DNA of 7,756 bases from Candidatus Zixiibacteriota bacterium (GCA_963205155.1 CAUJJY010000300.1:1-7756), one strand, 5' to 3'; counted from the first letter of the stretch, positions 1 to 7,208 are shown. Notes: generated by a model not told the origin, from the sequence alone. Made by a program: numbers and translations.

Positions 1-975
1 ATGCTCAAACTCACCCGCCACATTCGCGAGTTGACCGGCGCAGCCAATCTTTGCCTTGCCGGGGGCGTAGCGCTCAACTCTGTCGCCAATGGCTTGATTC
101 GCCGCGCCGGGATCTTTGATGAAATCTGGATTCAGCCCGCCGCCGGCGATGCCGGCGGAGCACTCGGCGCCGCGCTCGCGACCTGGCACTTACATCTCGG
201 CAATGGCCGTACACCGAATCCGAATGACAGTCAGCAAGGGAGCCTACTCGGGCCGTCCCATTCAAGCGATGAGATTCGGCAGTATCTCGATAGCATCGGG
301 GCGAGGTATTTTCAGCTTAGCTACGAAGATGCCGCGAAGCGAATCGCCGAAGCACTCGATAAACAGCTTGTCGTGGGGCTGGTCCAGGGGCGCATGGAAT
401 ACGGTCCCCGCGCGTTGGGTGCTCGCAGTATCCTTGCCGATGCCCGCTCGAGCGAAACCCAGTCGCGGCTGAATCTCAAGATCAAGTTTCGCGAATCGTT
501 CCGCCCTTTCGCTCCGGCGGTATTGCAGGAAGATGTCAACGACTATTTTGAAGGCGAGTTTTCCAGCCCTTACATGCTGTTGGTCGAGCCAATCAAGCAC
601 TTGATTCGCAAGGCGCCGTCTTCGGCCGATCAATCGCTGTCGGGAATCGACCGGCTCAAGTGGGTGAAGTCTGCGATACCGGCGGTCACCCACGTCGACT
701 TCAGCGGGAGATTGCAGACCGTCACCAAAGAGCGCAACGGCTACTTCTATGGCATTATCAAGGCGTTCAAAGACCGCACCGGTTGTGGAGTCATTGTGAA
801 TACCAGTTTCAACATACGCGGCGAGCCGATTGTCAATACGCCGGAGGAGGCCTATCGCTGTTTCATGTTCACCGACATGGATATGCTGGTTATCGAAAAT
901 GTTATCCTGCTCAAAGCCGACCAACCGCCTTTTCCGGGCGCCGCCGAATATCGCGCCCAGTTCGGAGTTGACTAA
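1..975 (+). CDS. Carbamoyltransferase (NodU/CmcH/TobZ type), C-terminal 324 residues, 5' end outside the window
   Basis: This is the C-terminal part of an O-carbamoyltransferase. The family transfers a carbamoyl group from carbamoyl phosphate, through a carbamoyl-adenylate made with ATP, to a hydroxyl on a sugar or natural product in the cytoplasm. Visible motifs are the end of the Kae1/ASKHA-like domain (LAGGVALNSVANG, residues 19-31, and IQPAAGDAGGALGAAL, 45-60), then the C-terminal YrdC-like domain with GRMEYGPRALGARSIL (130-145), FRPFAPAVL (167-175) and NTSFNIRGEPIV (267-278). Family members are usually near 600 aa, and the ATG at base 1 lies just before the LAGG motif, so it is almost certainly an internal Met and the gene starts upstream. 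The TAA stop is 3 bases before the SxtJ-like gene, which suggests one operon. The acceptor substrate cannot be read from this fragment. Confidence 0.93.
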   Translation: MLKLTRHIRELTGAANLCLAGGVALNSVANGLIRRAGIFDEIWIQPAAGDAGGALGAALATWHLHLGNGRTPNPNDSQQGSLLGPSHSSDEIRQYLDSIGARYFQLSYEDAAKRIAEALDKQLVVGLVQGRMEYGPRALGARSILADARSSETQSRLNLKIKFRESFRPFAPAVLQEDVNDYFEGEFSSPYMLLVEPIKHLIRKAPSSADQSLSGIDRLKWVKSAIPAVTHVDFSGRLQTVTKERNGYFYGIIKAFKDRTGCGVIVNTSFNIRGEPIVNTPEEAYRCFMFTDMDMLVIENVILLKADQPPFPGAAEYRAQFGVD

Positions 976-978
976 GCC

Positions 979-1389
979 ATGCTGGCAAGACTCAACTGGC
1001 ATCCCTCCTCCGGAGAGATCCGTTACTTTGCCAATACGCTGGCGGTATTAGCGATAGTCTCTACTGTCATCCTTGCAGTTACCGGTAAGCTCATTCCCGC
1101 TTTGGCGATTGTAACCGCCGGTATTGGTCTGGCGGTGATTTGCCGCTATGTTCAGTCCGTTGGTCGCTGTACCTATGTCATTTGGATGGCGGTGACTTAT
1201 GTTCTGTCATTGATCATCTCACCAGTCGCGATCGCGTTCATTTACTACATTGTACTCACTCCGATGGCGTTCTTTGCTCGCATAGCCGGCAAGGATGAGT
1301 TGAATCTCAAGCGGAAAGCACATCAATCGACGCATTTCACTGACGCCGATTATGACGCTTCCCCCGAGTCGTTCCGGCGGCAGTTTTAG
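979..1389 (+). CDS. SxtJ-family small membrane protein
   Basis: This 136-aa protein of unknown biochemical role resembles the SxtJ family, whose genes commonly sit directly behind carbamoyltransferases such as those of saxitoxin clusters. The sequence shows an amphipathic start, hydrophobic segments at about residues 18-36, 38-55 and 67-100 (the last long enough for a long helix or hairpin), a basic stretch near 104-113 (GKDELNLKRK), and the family-like ending SFRRQF. It is therefore probably an integral inner-membrane protein with a cytoplasmic C-terminal tail. The ATG lies 3 bases after the upstream stop, with GGAG at 964-967 inside the upstream gene as its ribosome site (11-base spacing). 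A role anchoring or assisting the carbamoyltransferase at the membrane is inference from gene order only. The small DUF5989 protein that, from memory, often accompanies this pair is not present directly downstream. Confidence 0.82.
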   Translation: MLARLNWHPSSGEIRYFANTLAVLAIVSTVILAVTGKLIPALAIVTAGIGLAVICRYVQSVGRCTYVIWMAVTYVLSLIISPVAIAFIYYIVLTPMAFFARIAGKDELNLKRKAHQSTHFTDADYDASPESFRRQF

Positions 1390-1437
1390 CCGAACGAATA
1401 TTTCTCATATTGTCCGCTTCAAACGTCGATACAATAG

Positions 1438-1465
1438 TTGACGATACGGGTGGGATTGCTATATT
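1438..1465 (+). promoter_or_regulatory. Sigma70-type promoter with extended -10 for the kinase-like gene
   Basis: TTGACG (1438-1443) and TATATT (1460-1465) are separated by 16 bases. TGC immediately before the -10 makes it an extended -10 element. The predicted start near 1472 gives a leader of only about 18 bases, just enough to contain the Shine-Dalgarno site. A weaker alternative is TTGTCC at 1410-1415 with TACAAT at 1430-1435, but its 14-base spacer is too short. The match is by consensus only. Confidence 0.6.
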
Positions 1466-1476
1466 GATATTGAAAC

Positions 1477-1483
1477 AAGGAGG
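1477..1483 (+). promoter_or_regulatory. Strong ribosome binding site
   Basis: AAGGAGG lies 6 bases before the ATG at 1490. It is nearly a perfect anti-16S match at good spacing, which fixes the start of the kinase-like gene and predicts efficient translation. It is clearly stronger than the ribosome sites of the other genes in the window. Confidence 0.85.
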
Positions 1484-1489
1484 TACATT

Positions 1490-2206
1490 ATGACTTCCAT
1501 TGAGACTATCATCGACCGGCAGATTCGACGCTGGGAGTTGCAGAAGAGCCTGGAAGAGTCCCACCATGGCGTGGCGCGTTCGCTCCACTTACCGAAGCCG
1601 CTGATTACCGTTTCCCGCCAACGCGGCTCACGTGGGACCATCATCGCGGAGCGGATTGCCTACCGCTTCAACTATACGCTGCTGCACAAGGACATTATCG
1701 ACCGCATCGTCGAGACCAGCGGGTACAAGCGCCGCATTGTCGAATCATTGGATGACCACACCCGCTCGCAAATGGAACTGTGGTTCGAGTCGGTCATCAC
1801 CGGAAAACTGGTCGACCTCAACGACTACGCCCGTCACCTGCTTGAAATTATCTTCAGTGTGTCCCGGCTGGGCGGTATTGTTGTCGTCGGACGGGCTGCG
1901 AATTTCATCATCGGATCCAATCGCGGGTTACATGTGCGAATTGTGGGAACGATGGCCGGACGCATCCGCAATCTGATGGAACAGGAAAAGATGAGCGAAG
2001 CGGACGCCCGTCGCGAAATTGAGAAATCCGACCACGAACGCGCCGAGTTTGTCAAGAAGCTGGTGCATACGTCCATCGACGATCCGCAACATTATGACTT
2101 GATACTCAACAGCGACTGGATTCCCGTCGAACAGGCGGTGAGCCTGATCGCAAACGCGGCGATGGAGAAGTTTGAATTGCTGGCGCGAGAAGATCTGCAG
2201 CCGTAG
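1490..2206 (+). CDS. Cytidylate kinase-like family protein
   Basis: This 238-aa protein belongs to the cytidylate kinase-like group (Cytidylate_kin2 type) of P-loop nucleoside-monophosphate kinase-fold proteins. The core runs from about residue 37 to 225: PLITVSRQRGSRGTIIAERIA (37-57) at the nucleotide-binding position, then LLHKDIIDRIVE (64-75), GGIVVVGRAANFII (128-141), an HVRIVGTMAGRI stretch (148-159) and HYDLILNSD (201-209). The N-terminal 35 residues are charged and probably helical (IDRQIRRWELQKSLEE). The first loop lacks the GKS/T lysine of a canonical Walker A, as is common in this subgroup, so true CMP kinase activity should not be assumed. A housekeeping Cmk would carry the normal P-loop. 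The gene has its own promoter and strong ribosome site. Its stop lies 11 bases from the stop of the convergent GH13 gene, with no terminator between them. Confidence 0.87.
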   Translation: MTSIETIIDRQIRRWELQKSLEESHHGVARSLHLPKPLITVSRQRGSRGTIIAERIAYRFNYTLLHKDIIDRIVETSGYKRRIVESLDDHTRSQMELWFESVITGKLVDLNDYARHLLEIIFSVSRLGGIVVVGRAANFIIGSNRGLHVRIVGTMAGRIRNLMEQEKMSEADARREIEKSDHERAEFVKKLVHTSIDDPQHYDLILNSDWIPVEQAVSLIANAAMEKFELLAREDLQP

Positions 2207-2217
2207 CTCGATCAATT

Positions 2218-5200
2218 CTAATTTGCGTTTGTGAAAGCTTTGATAAACGGCGCCACCTGATAGCGGCTAGACTCCGCCAGCTCGCGGAGTTGATCGGCAG
2301 ATTTTTCCGCCGCCTGATAGACACGGCTTTGCTCACTTTCACCCGACGACATCACAACCTCCTCAAACCAATGAGTCACCAATCGCAGCCAGCGTTCGCG
2401 GTTAAACCACAATATGCCTTCAAACTCATTGATTTGCAGGAATTCCCGGACATACCGGTTTTCAAATATACCCTGCATATCGGCGTCCTCAACGGCCAGC
2501 GGATTGTCGCTCGTTAACGCGACTCCAATCAGTAGTCCGGTGATTTCACCCTCTTGACGCTCCCCGCGCTTTTCGTAGAAGTCGCACAGCGCATTTGTCA
2601 TCGTCTGCCGTATCAGCCAATCTTCGAAACGACTTGATAGCAGTAAACCTGGATCGGAGGCAATCCCTGCATGATCGTAATCACCAAGTTTCTGCAGGAT
2701 AACCACTGCCGCCGCGACAAATCGATCATCGCGCGCCCGCACTGTCATCGGCTTGTTTGTCTCCAATTCGCTTGGTGGAACCGGGATCTCCGGTTCAAAC
2801 TCGACGACATGCTTAGCTTCCTCAACTTCCGGCAAATGTGCCGGTGCCTCGCCACCGATATGATTCAGCACCGCCCGCATGAATTCGGGCCAGCGCCTCT
2901 GCAGCAGAAGCAGACCCCGCTCGAAGTCGTGGTCAAGGAGCTGCAACAATTCGACATTGTAAAGACTCCGCAGAGGATTGAGGATCGGCTCAAGTTGCGA
3001 TTCGCGGTACAGAGTGTCAATGTCGTGAACTCCGGCGCCATTGAGCAGATGCATAACACGATGCCAGGAACCATCGTGGTCGTAGATTTCCCGCCAATCA
3101 AGAAAAGCCTGATATTGATAACCGTTTAGATGGGCATAGATGCCTTCTGATACGATTTGCTTCCCCGACCGGATGAACTGCAAATGAGTGCGATAGTCGC
3201 GGAAAATGTATAGGTCAGCATCGCCAGTTTTTAAGGCGAGCGCTTCGGCTACGCTTCGGTGTTCCAGGTGAGGCGTATCGCCGGATCCGACATTGATGGC
3301 GGTCGATAGCTTGATCCAGCCCTGCGTCGTGTTAAATGCGTTGTTGTATATCATGACTGCGCGCTCGTTGCCGGATCGGTTGGTATAGGCAAAGACGTTT
3401 TCGTCTACCCAGCCGTGCGGAGTCTGGAAATCGTGGAGCGCGAAGTTAGCTGCGCCCGAAAAGATGTGGCGCTTGCGCATCAGCGGGAAGATTTCTGCCT
3501 CGTGGCGGCGTATCAATTCTTCATCCGCGTGTTCATCCCAGTAAGCGCGCCGGTATTCCATTCCATATTTTTCGGAGTAGCCTTCGACTTGGCCGTGGCC
3601 GATCATCGGCAATCCGGGCATCGTGACCAGCATGGCACAGACGCCAAAGTACTTGTCGCCTTTGCCGAATTGCTCAATGGCGGTGCGTTCATCGGGATTG
3701 TTCATGAAATTGACAAAGCGCTTGAGCACTTCCGGGCTGAATTCGAGCACATTCTTGATGGTTTGGCGGTACTTCGAGTTCTCTTCCATTTTGAGCATGT
3801 TCATGAAGGCGCTGTTGTACACCCGGTGCATACCCAATGTGCGTACGAAGTAACCCTCCATCAGCCAGAAGGCTTCGGCCAGCAGCAGCGTCTCGGGCAG
3901 CTCTTCTTTTATCCGGTCCACGACTTCGCGCCAAAATTCTTTGGGGATTTGCGCATCAAATTCATCACGGGTTAGGCCGTGTTCGGCACGGGAAGGAATT
4001 GCGCCGCCATCCCCCGGCTGGGGGAACCATAGGCGCTGATAGTGTTTCTTGGCCAATGTCATCGCGGCATCGAAACGAATAATCGGGAATTTGCGGGCAA
4101 CATGGAGAATCGTCTGAATCACGGCTTCGCGGACTTCCGGCATCAGGAAATTCAACTGCGCGGTGTCATTCCACGGCATATTAGTGCCATCATTGCCGTG
4201 ATAGATGTAGCGAACTTCGCCGTTCGTGTTGTCAATTCGCTTGAAGACAACCGCGGCATCGCGATGCTGCCAGTAACCGTCTTCAATTTGCAGGACAATC
4301 CTCGGATCATCTGACAGATTAGTCCCATTAAATTGATAGACCGGAAACGGTGGATAAGGCGACTGAATGAACCAGTGCGGATGTTCGACCATCCAGCGCG
4401 AGTAAATGCCCATATGATTCGGCACCATGTCGGCTGAAAGCCGAATTCCACGTTTCCAGGCACGCTCCTTAAGATTGGCATAAGCCTCGTCGCCGCCAAG
4501 GTCTTGCGCGATATTGTAGTCGTAAAGTGAATACGCCGATGCCATTGCCTCAGGATTTCCCATGATCTGTTTGATCGTCTGTGATGCACGCGAACGCTCC
4601 CAAACACCAATCAGCCACAGACCGGTGAAACCCCAGCGGGCAAGCAGGTCGAGTTCCTCATCGGGTATGTCGTTTAGGTGGTGAATCGGCCTTTGATACT
4701 TCTTGGCAAGTTGATCAAGCCAGACGTAGGTGCTCTTGGCAATCAAAACGACATTCGACATCCAGTCGGCATCGTGGCTGAAAGCCTCAATCTCCGCGTA
4801 GGTGGTATCAAGTCGCGCTGCCTTGCCGAAGCGCAGGACTTCAAGCGAACCCTGGCTGAAACCCCGCCCGTAGCGTTCTTCCCGCAAGACATCGGTAATA
4901 AGCAGTATTTTCTCAAGCAGTGAAGCCGGCAACAGCTTCACCCAATGCTTGCGAATGAAGTCGAGCTGGCCCTCCAAGGAGTCGGGCGAATGCTCCATTG
5001 GGGCAAGAAGAGTCTTAAACAGGCTCACTCCGACCTCGTCAACCGGTGGCTGGGATTCGAAATAGGTTGCCAGCGAATCAACGAATTCACGATACGGCAC
5101 GGCTTCGCGCAGTTGGCTGTCATTGAAGAACGGCCGGAAAGGCTTGAACGCCGGATTGATCATCGACAACATCAAGAGAATTGACTCAATTGCCGTCTGT

Positions 5201-5658
5201 TCGCGATGAGAGGCAATTTCCGAACGACCCTGCAGATAAGTTGCCGGATTTTCCTGACTCTGAATGATCTGTCGGGGCGGGTAGAAATCCACGAACGCCC
5301 TTATTGGACGCGTTGCAACGGAATCACTCTTTTTCTCGGCGGTCCACTTGAGACCCCGATCCAATGACCCGGGATTTTGCTGATAGCAATAGACCAAGGC
5401 AACATAACGCAACAGCTCAACGATCATTGCAGCAGTTATCAATTGTCCGGGTGAAACCGGGTTAAGAGCAGGTGCGTTTGCTGCGCATTGTGTGTTGAAG
5501 CGTGCGGCAAGCTGCCGCAAAAGTTGGGTTTCGCCGACTTTGGCAATGGCTGCAGACTCTTGCAGAATGCTCACCAGTCCTAGCCAATCGACGCAGGATG
5601 CGGATACCGGGAGTCCGAAGGGAAAGTAGTCGCGGAGATATTTTTCGTAGTCGCTCAT
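2218..5658 (-). CDS. Large GH13 (alpha-amylase superfamily) protein with long N- and C-terminal helical regions
   Basis: About 1146 aa with no signal peptide, so probably a cytoplasmic enzyme acting on alpha-glucans such as glycogen or maltodextrin. Residues 1-300 are mostly helical and unrecognised. The (beta/alpha)8 barrel spans roughly 305-740: region I DMVPNH (410-415), region V near QLNFLMPEV (501-509), region II IIRFDAAMT with nucleophile D530, region III LLLAEAFW with acid/base E595, and region IV FVNFMNNPDE with D656. The triad is complete, but the usual His before the last Asp is Pro (655). An Ile/Phe-rich domain with GH13-like beta sheet character follows (about 740-790), then a helical tail broken by an acidic, proline-rich linker (about 942-967). 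Start: ATG at 5658 is chosen; an in-frame TTG at 5667 would add three residues and sits 14 bases from GGGGGAG (5682-5688). Reaction type (hydrolase, transferase or phosphorylase-like) cannot be decided. Confidence 0.9.
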   Translation of the reverse strand: MSDYEKYLRDYFPFGLPVSASCVDWLGLVSILQESAAIAKVGETQLLRQLAARFNTQCAANAPALNPVSPGQLITAAMIVELLRYVALVYCYQQNPGSLDRGLKWTAEKKSDSVATRPIRAFVDFYPPRQIIQSQENPATYLQGRSEIASHREQTAIESILLMLSMINPAFKPFRPFFNDSQLREAVPYREFVDSLATYFESQPPVDEVGVSLFKTLLAPMEHSPDSLEGQLDFIRKHWVKLLPASLLEKILLITDVLREERYGRGFSQGSLEVLRFGKAARLDTTYAEIEAFSHDADWMSNVVLIAKSTYVWLDQLAKKYQRPIHHLNDIPDEELDLLARWGFTGLWLIGVWERSRASQTIKQIMGNPEAMASAYSLYDYNIAQDLGGDEAYANLKERAWKRGIRLSADMVPNHMGIYSRWMVEHPHWFIQSPYPPFPVYQFNGTNLSDDPRIVLQIEDGYWQHRDAAVVFKRIDNTNGEVRYIYHGNDGTNMPWNDTAQLNFLMPEVREAVIQTILHVARKFPIIRFDAAMTLAKKHYQRLWFPQPGDGGAIPSRAEHGLTRDEFDAQIPKEFWREVVDRIKEELPETLLLAEAFWLMEGYFVRTLGMHRVYNSAFMNMLKMEENSKYRQTIKNVLEFSPEVLKRFVNFMNNPDERTAIEQFGKGDKYFGVCAMLVTMPGLPMIGHGQVEGYSEKYGMEYRRAYWDEHADEELIRRHEAEIFPLMRKRHIFSGAANFALHDFQTPHGWVDENVFAYTNRSGNERAVMIYNNAFNTTQGWIKLSTAINVGSGDTPHLEHRSVAEALALKTGDADLYIFRDYRTHLQFIRSGKQIVSEGIYAHLNGYQYQAFLDWREIYDHDGSWHRVMHLLNGAGVHDIDTLYRESQLEPILNPLRSLYNVELLQLLDHDFERGLLLLQRRWPEFMRAVLNHIGGEAPAHLPEVEEAKHVVEFEPEIPVPPSELETNKPMTVRARDDRFVAAAVVILQKLGDYDHAGIASDPGLLLSSRFEDWLIRQTMTNALCDFYEKRGERQEGEITGLLIGVALTSDNPLAVEDADMQGIFENRYVREFLQINEFEGILWFNRERWLRLVTHWFEEVVMSSGESEQSRVYQAAEKSADQLRELAESSRYQVAPFIKAFTNAN

Positions 5659-5692
5659 CGAATCCAATTCTGCTAAGTTTGCTCCCCCGATT

Positions 5693-5722
5693 ATTATAAG
5701 TCTTTTATCGTCACACCTTCAA
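5693..5722 (-). promoter_or_regulatory. Sigma70-type promoter for the GH13 gene
   Basis: Read on the - strand, TTGAAG (5722-5717) and a perfect TATAAT (5698-5693) are separated by 18 bases. The predicted start near 5686 gives a leader of about 28 bases to the ATG at 5658. The purine-rich GGGGGAG (5688-5682) would lie at the very 5' end of such a transcript, so it is an uncertain Shine-Dalgarno site. Confidence 0.55.
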
Positions 5723-5727
5723 TAGAT

Positions 5728-5757
5728 TTAGGCACTTTCGACAGAAATCATTATAAA
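5728..5757 (+). promoter_or_regulatory. Weak candidate promoter for the decarboxylase gene
   Basis: TATAAA at 5752-5757 is a fair -10. The -35 at the correct distance (TTAGGC, 5728-5733, 18-base spacer) is poor, and the better -35 lookalike TCGACA at 5738-5743 is only 8 bases from it. The gene may use an activator or another sigma factor. It shares this 131-base divergent region with the GH13 promoter on the opposite strand. Confidence 0.3.
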
Positions 5758-5770
5758 TTGCTTAAGAAGC

Positions 5771-5776
5771 GAGGTG
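5771..5776 (+). promoter_or_regulatory. Ribosome binding site of the decarboxylase gene, long spacing
   Basis: GAGGTG is the only Shine-Dalgarno-like sequence before the ATG at 5790, at a rather long 13-base spacing. The start itself is supported by the protein, which begins with the family-typical N-terminus (MNHDEFRKNAHELVDW). Confidence 0.45.
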
Positions 5777-5789
5777 TTCAAAACTAACT

Positions 5790-7208
5790 ATGAACCATGA
5801 CGAATTTCGCAAAAACGCTCACGAACTGGTCGACTGGATGGCGGACTATCTTGTTAATGTCCGCGACTATCCAGTCAAGGCCCAGACTAAACCGAACGAT
5901 ATCCTGTCGCAACTTCCAAAAACACCACCTGAGAATGGCGAGTCATTCGAAGCTATCTTCCGCGACTTTGAGAAGACAATCATCCCCGGAATGACCCACT
6001 GGCAGCATCCCGGATTCTTTGCGTATTTCCCGGCCAACTCCAGCCCGCCGTCGCTTTTGGCTGAAATGCTGACATCGACACTTGCCGCTCAATGCATGAG
6101 CTGGCAGACCTCGCCGGCGGCAACCGAACTGGAAGAACGCGTCATGCAGTGGCTGGGGCAAATGATCGGACTGCCGGACAACTTCACCGGCGTGATCCAA
6201 GACACCGCCTCGACTGCAACGCTCTGCGCCATTCTGACGGCGCGAGAGAGAATCACAAGCTTCACCGTCAATGATCGTGGATTCGATTCCACTGCAAAAT
6301 ACGCGCTCTATTGCTCGACTGAAACTCACTCATCTATCGAGAAGGCTGCCAAGATCGCGGGATTTGGTAGACAGTGCCTCCGCAAGATTGCAGTCGATCA
6401 GAATTACGCAATGATTCCACAGGAGCTCGAAAATGCGATTAGAGCTGATCTCGTCGCTGGAGTCAAACCCGTCGCTGTTGTCGCGACCATCGGTACCACC
6501 GGCTCGACAGCAATTGACCCGCTGCGTCCGATTGCCGAAATCTGCCAACGTTTCAAGATTTGGCTGCATGTCGATGCCGCATTCGCTGGTACGGCGCTGA
6601 TTTTGCCGGAAATGCGTTGGATGAACGACGGCGTTGAATTGGCCGATTCATTCGTATTCAACCCGCACAAGTGGATGTTCACCAATTTCGACTGCTCGGC
6701 TTACTTCGTCAAGGATGCCGAGTCGTTGGTGCGCACTTTCGAGATTCTACCGGAGTATCTCAAGACCGCCGAGGGCGACCGCGTGAAAAACTACCGCGAC
6801 TGGGGAGTACAACTTGGCCGCCGTTTTCGCGCCCTCAAGCTTTGGTTCGTAATCAGGAGTTACGGCGTCGAAGGATTACAGAGTCTTGTTCGTCATCATT
6901 TGCAGTTGGCCGCCTCACTCAAGACGAAAATCGAATCCTCTAGTGACTTCGAACTGCTGGCGCCGCTCTCGGTGAATCTGCTCTGTTTCCGTTACCACCC
7001 GAAGGTAGTTGACAGTCTCGAGCAACTCAATGCCATCAACGAACGCTTACTTGAGATAGTGAACGCTACCGGTAAAATCTACATCACCCACACCAAACTC
7101 AACGGCGCCTATACCCTGCGCATGGTCATCGCTCAGACGAAGGTCACAGAGTCGGACGTCGATTCGGCTTGGGATTTGATATTGGCAACCGCGCGGCAAG
7201 CTCGGTAG
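5790..7208 (+). CDS. PLP-dependent group II decarboxylase, aromatic-L-amino-acid decarboxylase type
   Basis: This 472-aa cytoplasmic enzyme is the usual length for bacterial aromatic-amino-acid decarboxylases, which convert Trp, Tyr, Phe or Dopa to the amine plus CO2. Visible in order: N-terminal helical swap region MNHDEFRKNAHELVDWMADY, substrate-pocket motif HWQHPGFFAYFPANSSPPS (70-88), phosphate-binding DTASTATL (138-145), PLP-stacking H180 in ETHSSIEKA, TIGTTGSTAIDPL (233-245), D262 in WLHVDAAFAG for the PLP ring nitrogen, and the Schiff-base lysine K294 in NPHKWM. The mobile loop carries Y323 (PEYLK), matching the Tyr that favours decarboxylation over aldehyde synthesis in the animal and plant enzymes. 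QLGRRFRALKLWFVIRSYG (341-359) matches the conserved C-terminal region. Substrate preference is not readable. The gene stands alone, divergent from GH13, so its physiological role is open. No amino-acid/amine antiporter lies beside it within the window. Confidence 0.92.
   Translation: MNHDEFRKNAHELVDWMADYLVNVRDYPVKAQTKPNDILSQLPKTPPENGESFEAIFRDFEKTIIPGMTHWQHPGFFAYFPANSSPPSLLAEMLTSTLAAQCMSWQTSPAATELEERVMQWLGQMIGLPDNFTGVIQDTASTATLCAILTARERITSFTVNDRGFDSTAKYALYCSTETHSSIEKAAKIAGFGRQCLRKIAVDQNYAMIPQELENAIRADLVAGVKPVAVVATIGTTGSTAIDPLRPIAEICQRFKIWLHVDAAFAGTALILPEMRWMNDGVELADSFVFNPHKWMFTNFDCSAYFVKDAESLVRTFEILPEYLKTAEGDRVKNYRDWGVQLGRRFRALKLWFVIRSYGVEGLQSLVRHHLQLAASLKTKIESSSDFELLAPLSVNLLCFRYHPKVVDSLEQLNAINERLLEIVNATGKIYITHTKLNGAYTLRMVIAQTKVTESDVDSAWDLILATARQAR

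Noticed and set aside
262..1002. Open frame of 246 codons on the - strand across the carbamoyltransferase
   Set aside because: It lies almost wholly opposite a clearly conserved gene, has no recognisable domain, and its translation is Arg-rich, as expected of a shadow frame.
1397..1411. Small AT-only hairpin (AATAT/ATATT) after the SxtJ stop as a terminator
   Set aside because: The stem is 5 bp of A-T pairs with no T tract after it, too weak to act as a terminator.
2271..2290. 7-bp inverted repeat ACTCCGC/GCGGAGT as a terminator for the kinase-like gene
   Set aside because: It is inside GH13 coding sequence and is followed by TGATC, not a T run; it may be chance.
3415..3975. Open frame of 186 codons on the + strand inside the GH13 gene
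   Set aside because: It is antisense to the most conserved part of the GH13 barrel, with no family-like motif or ribosome site; a coding shadow.
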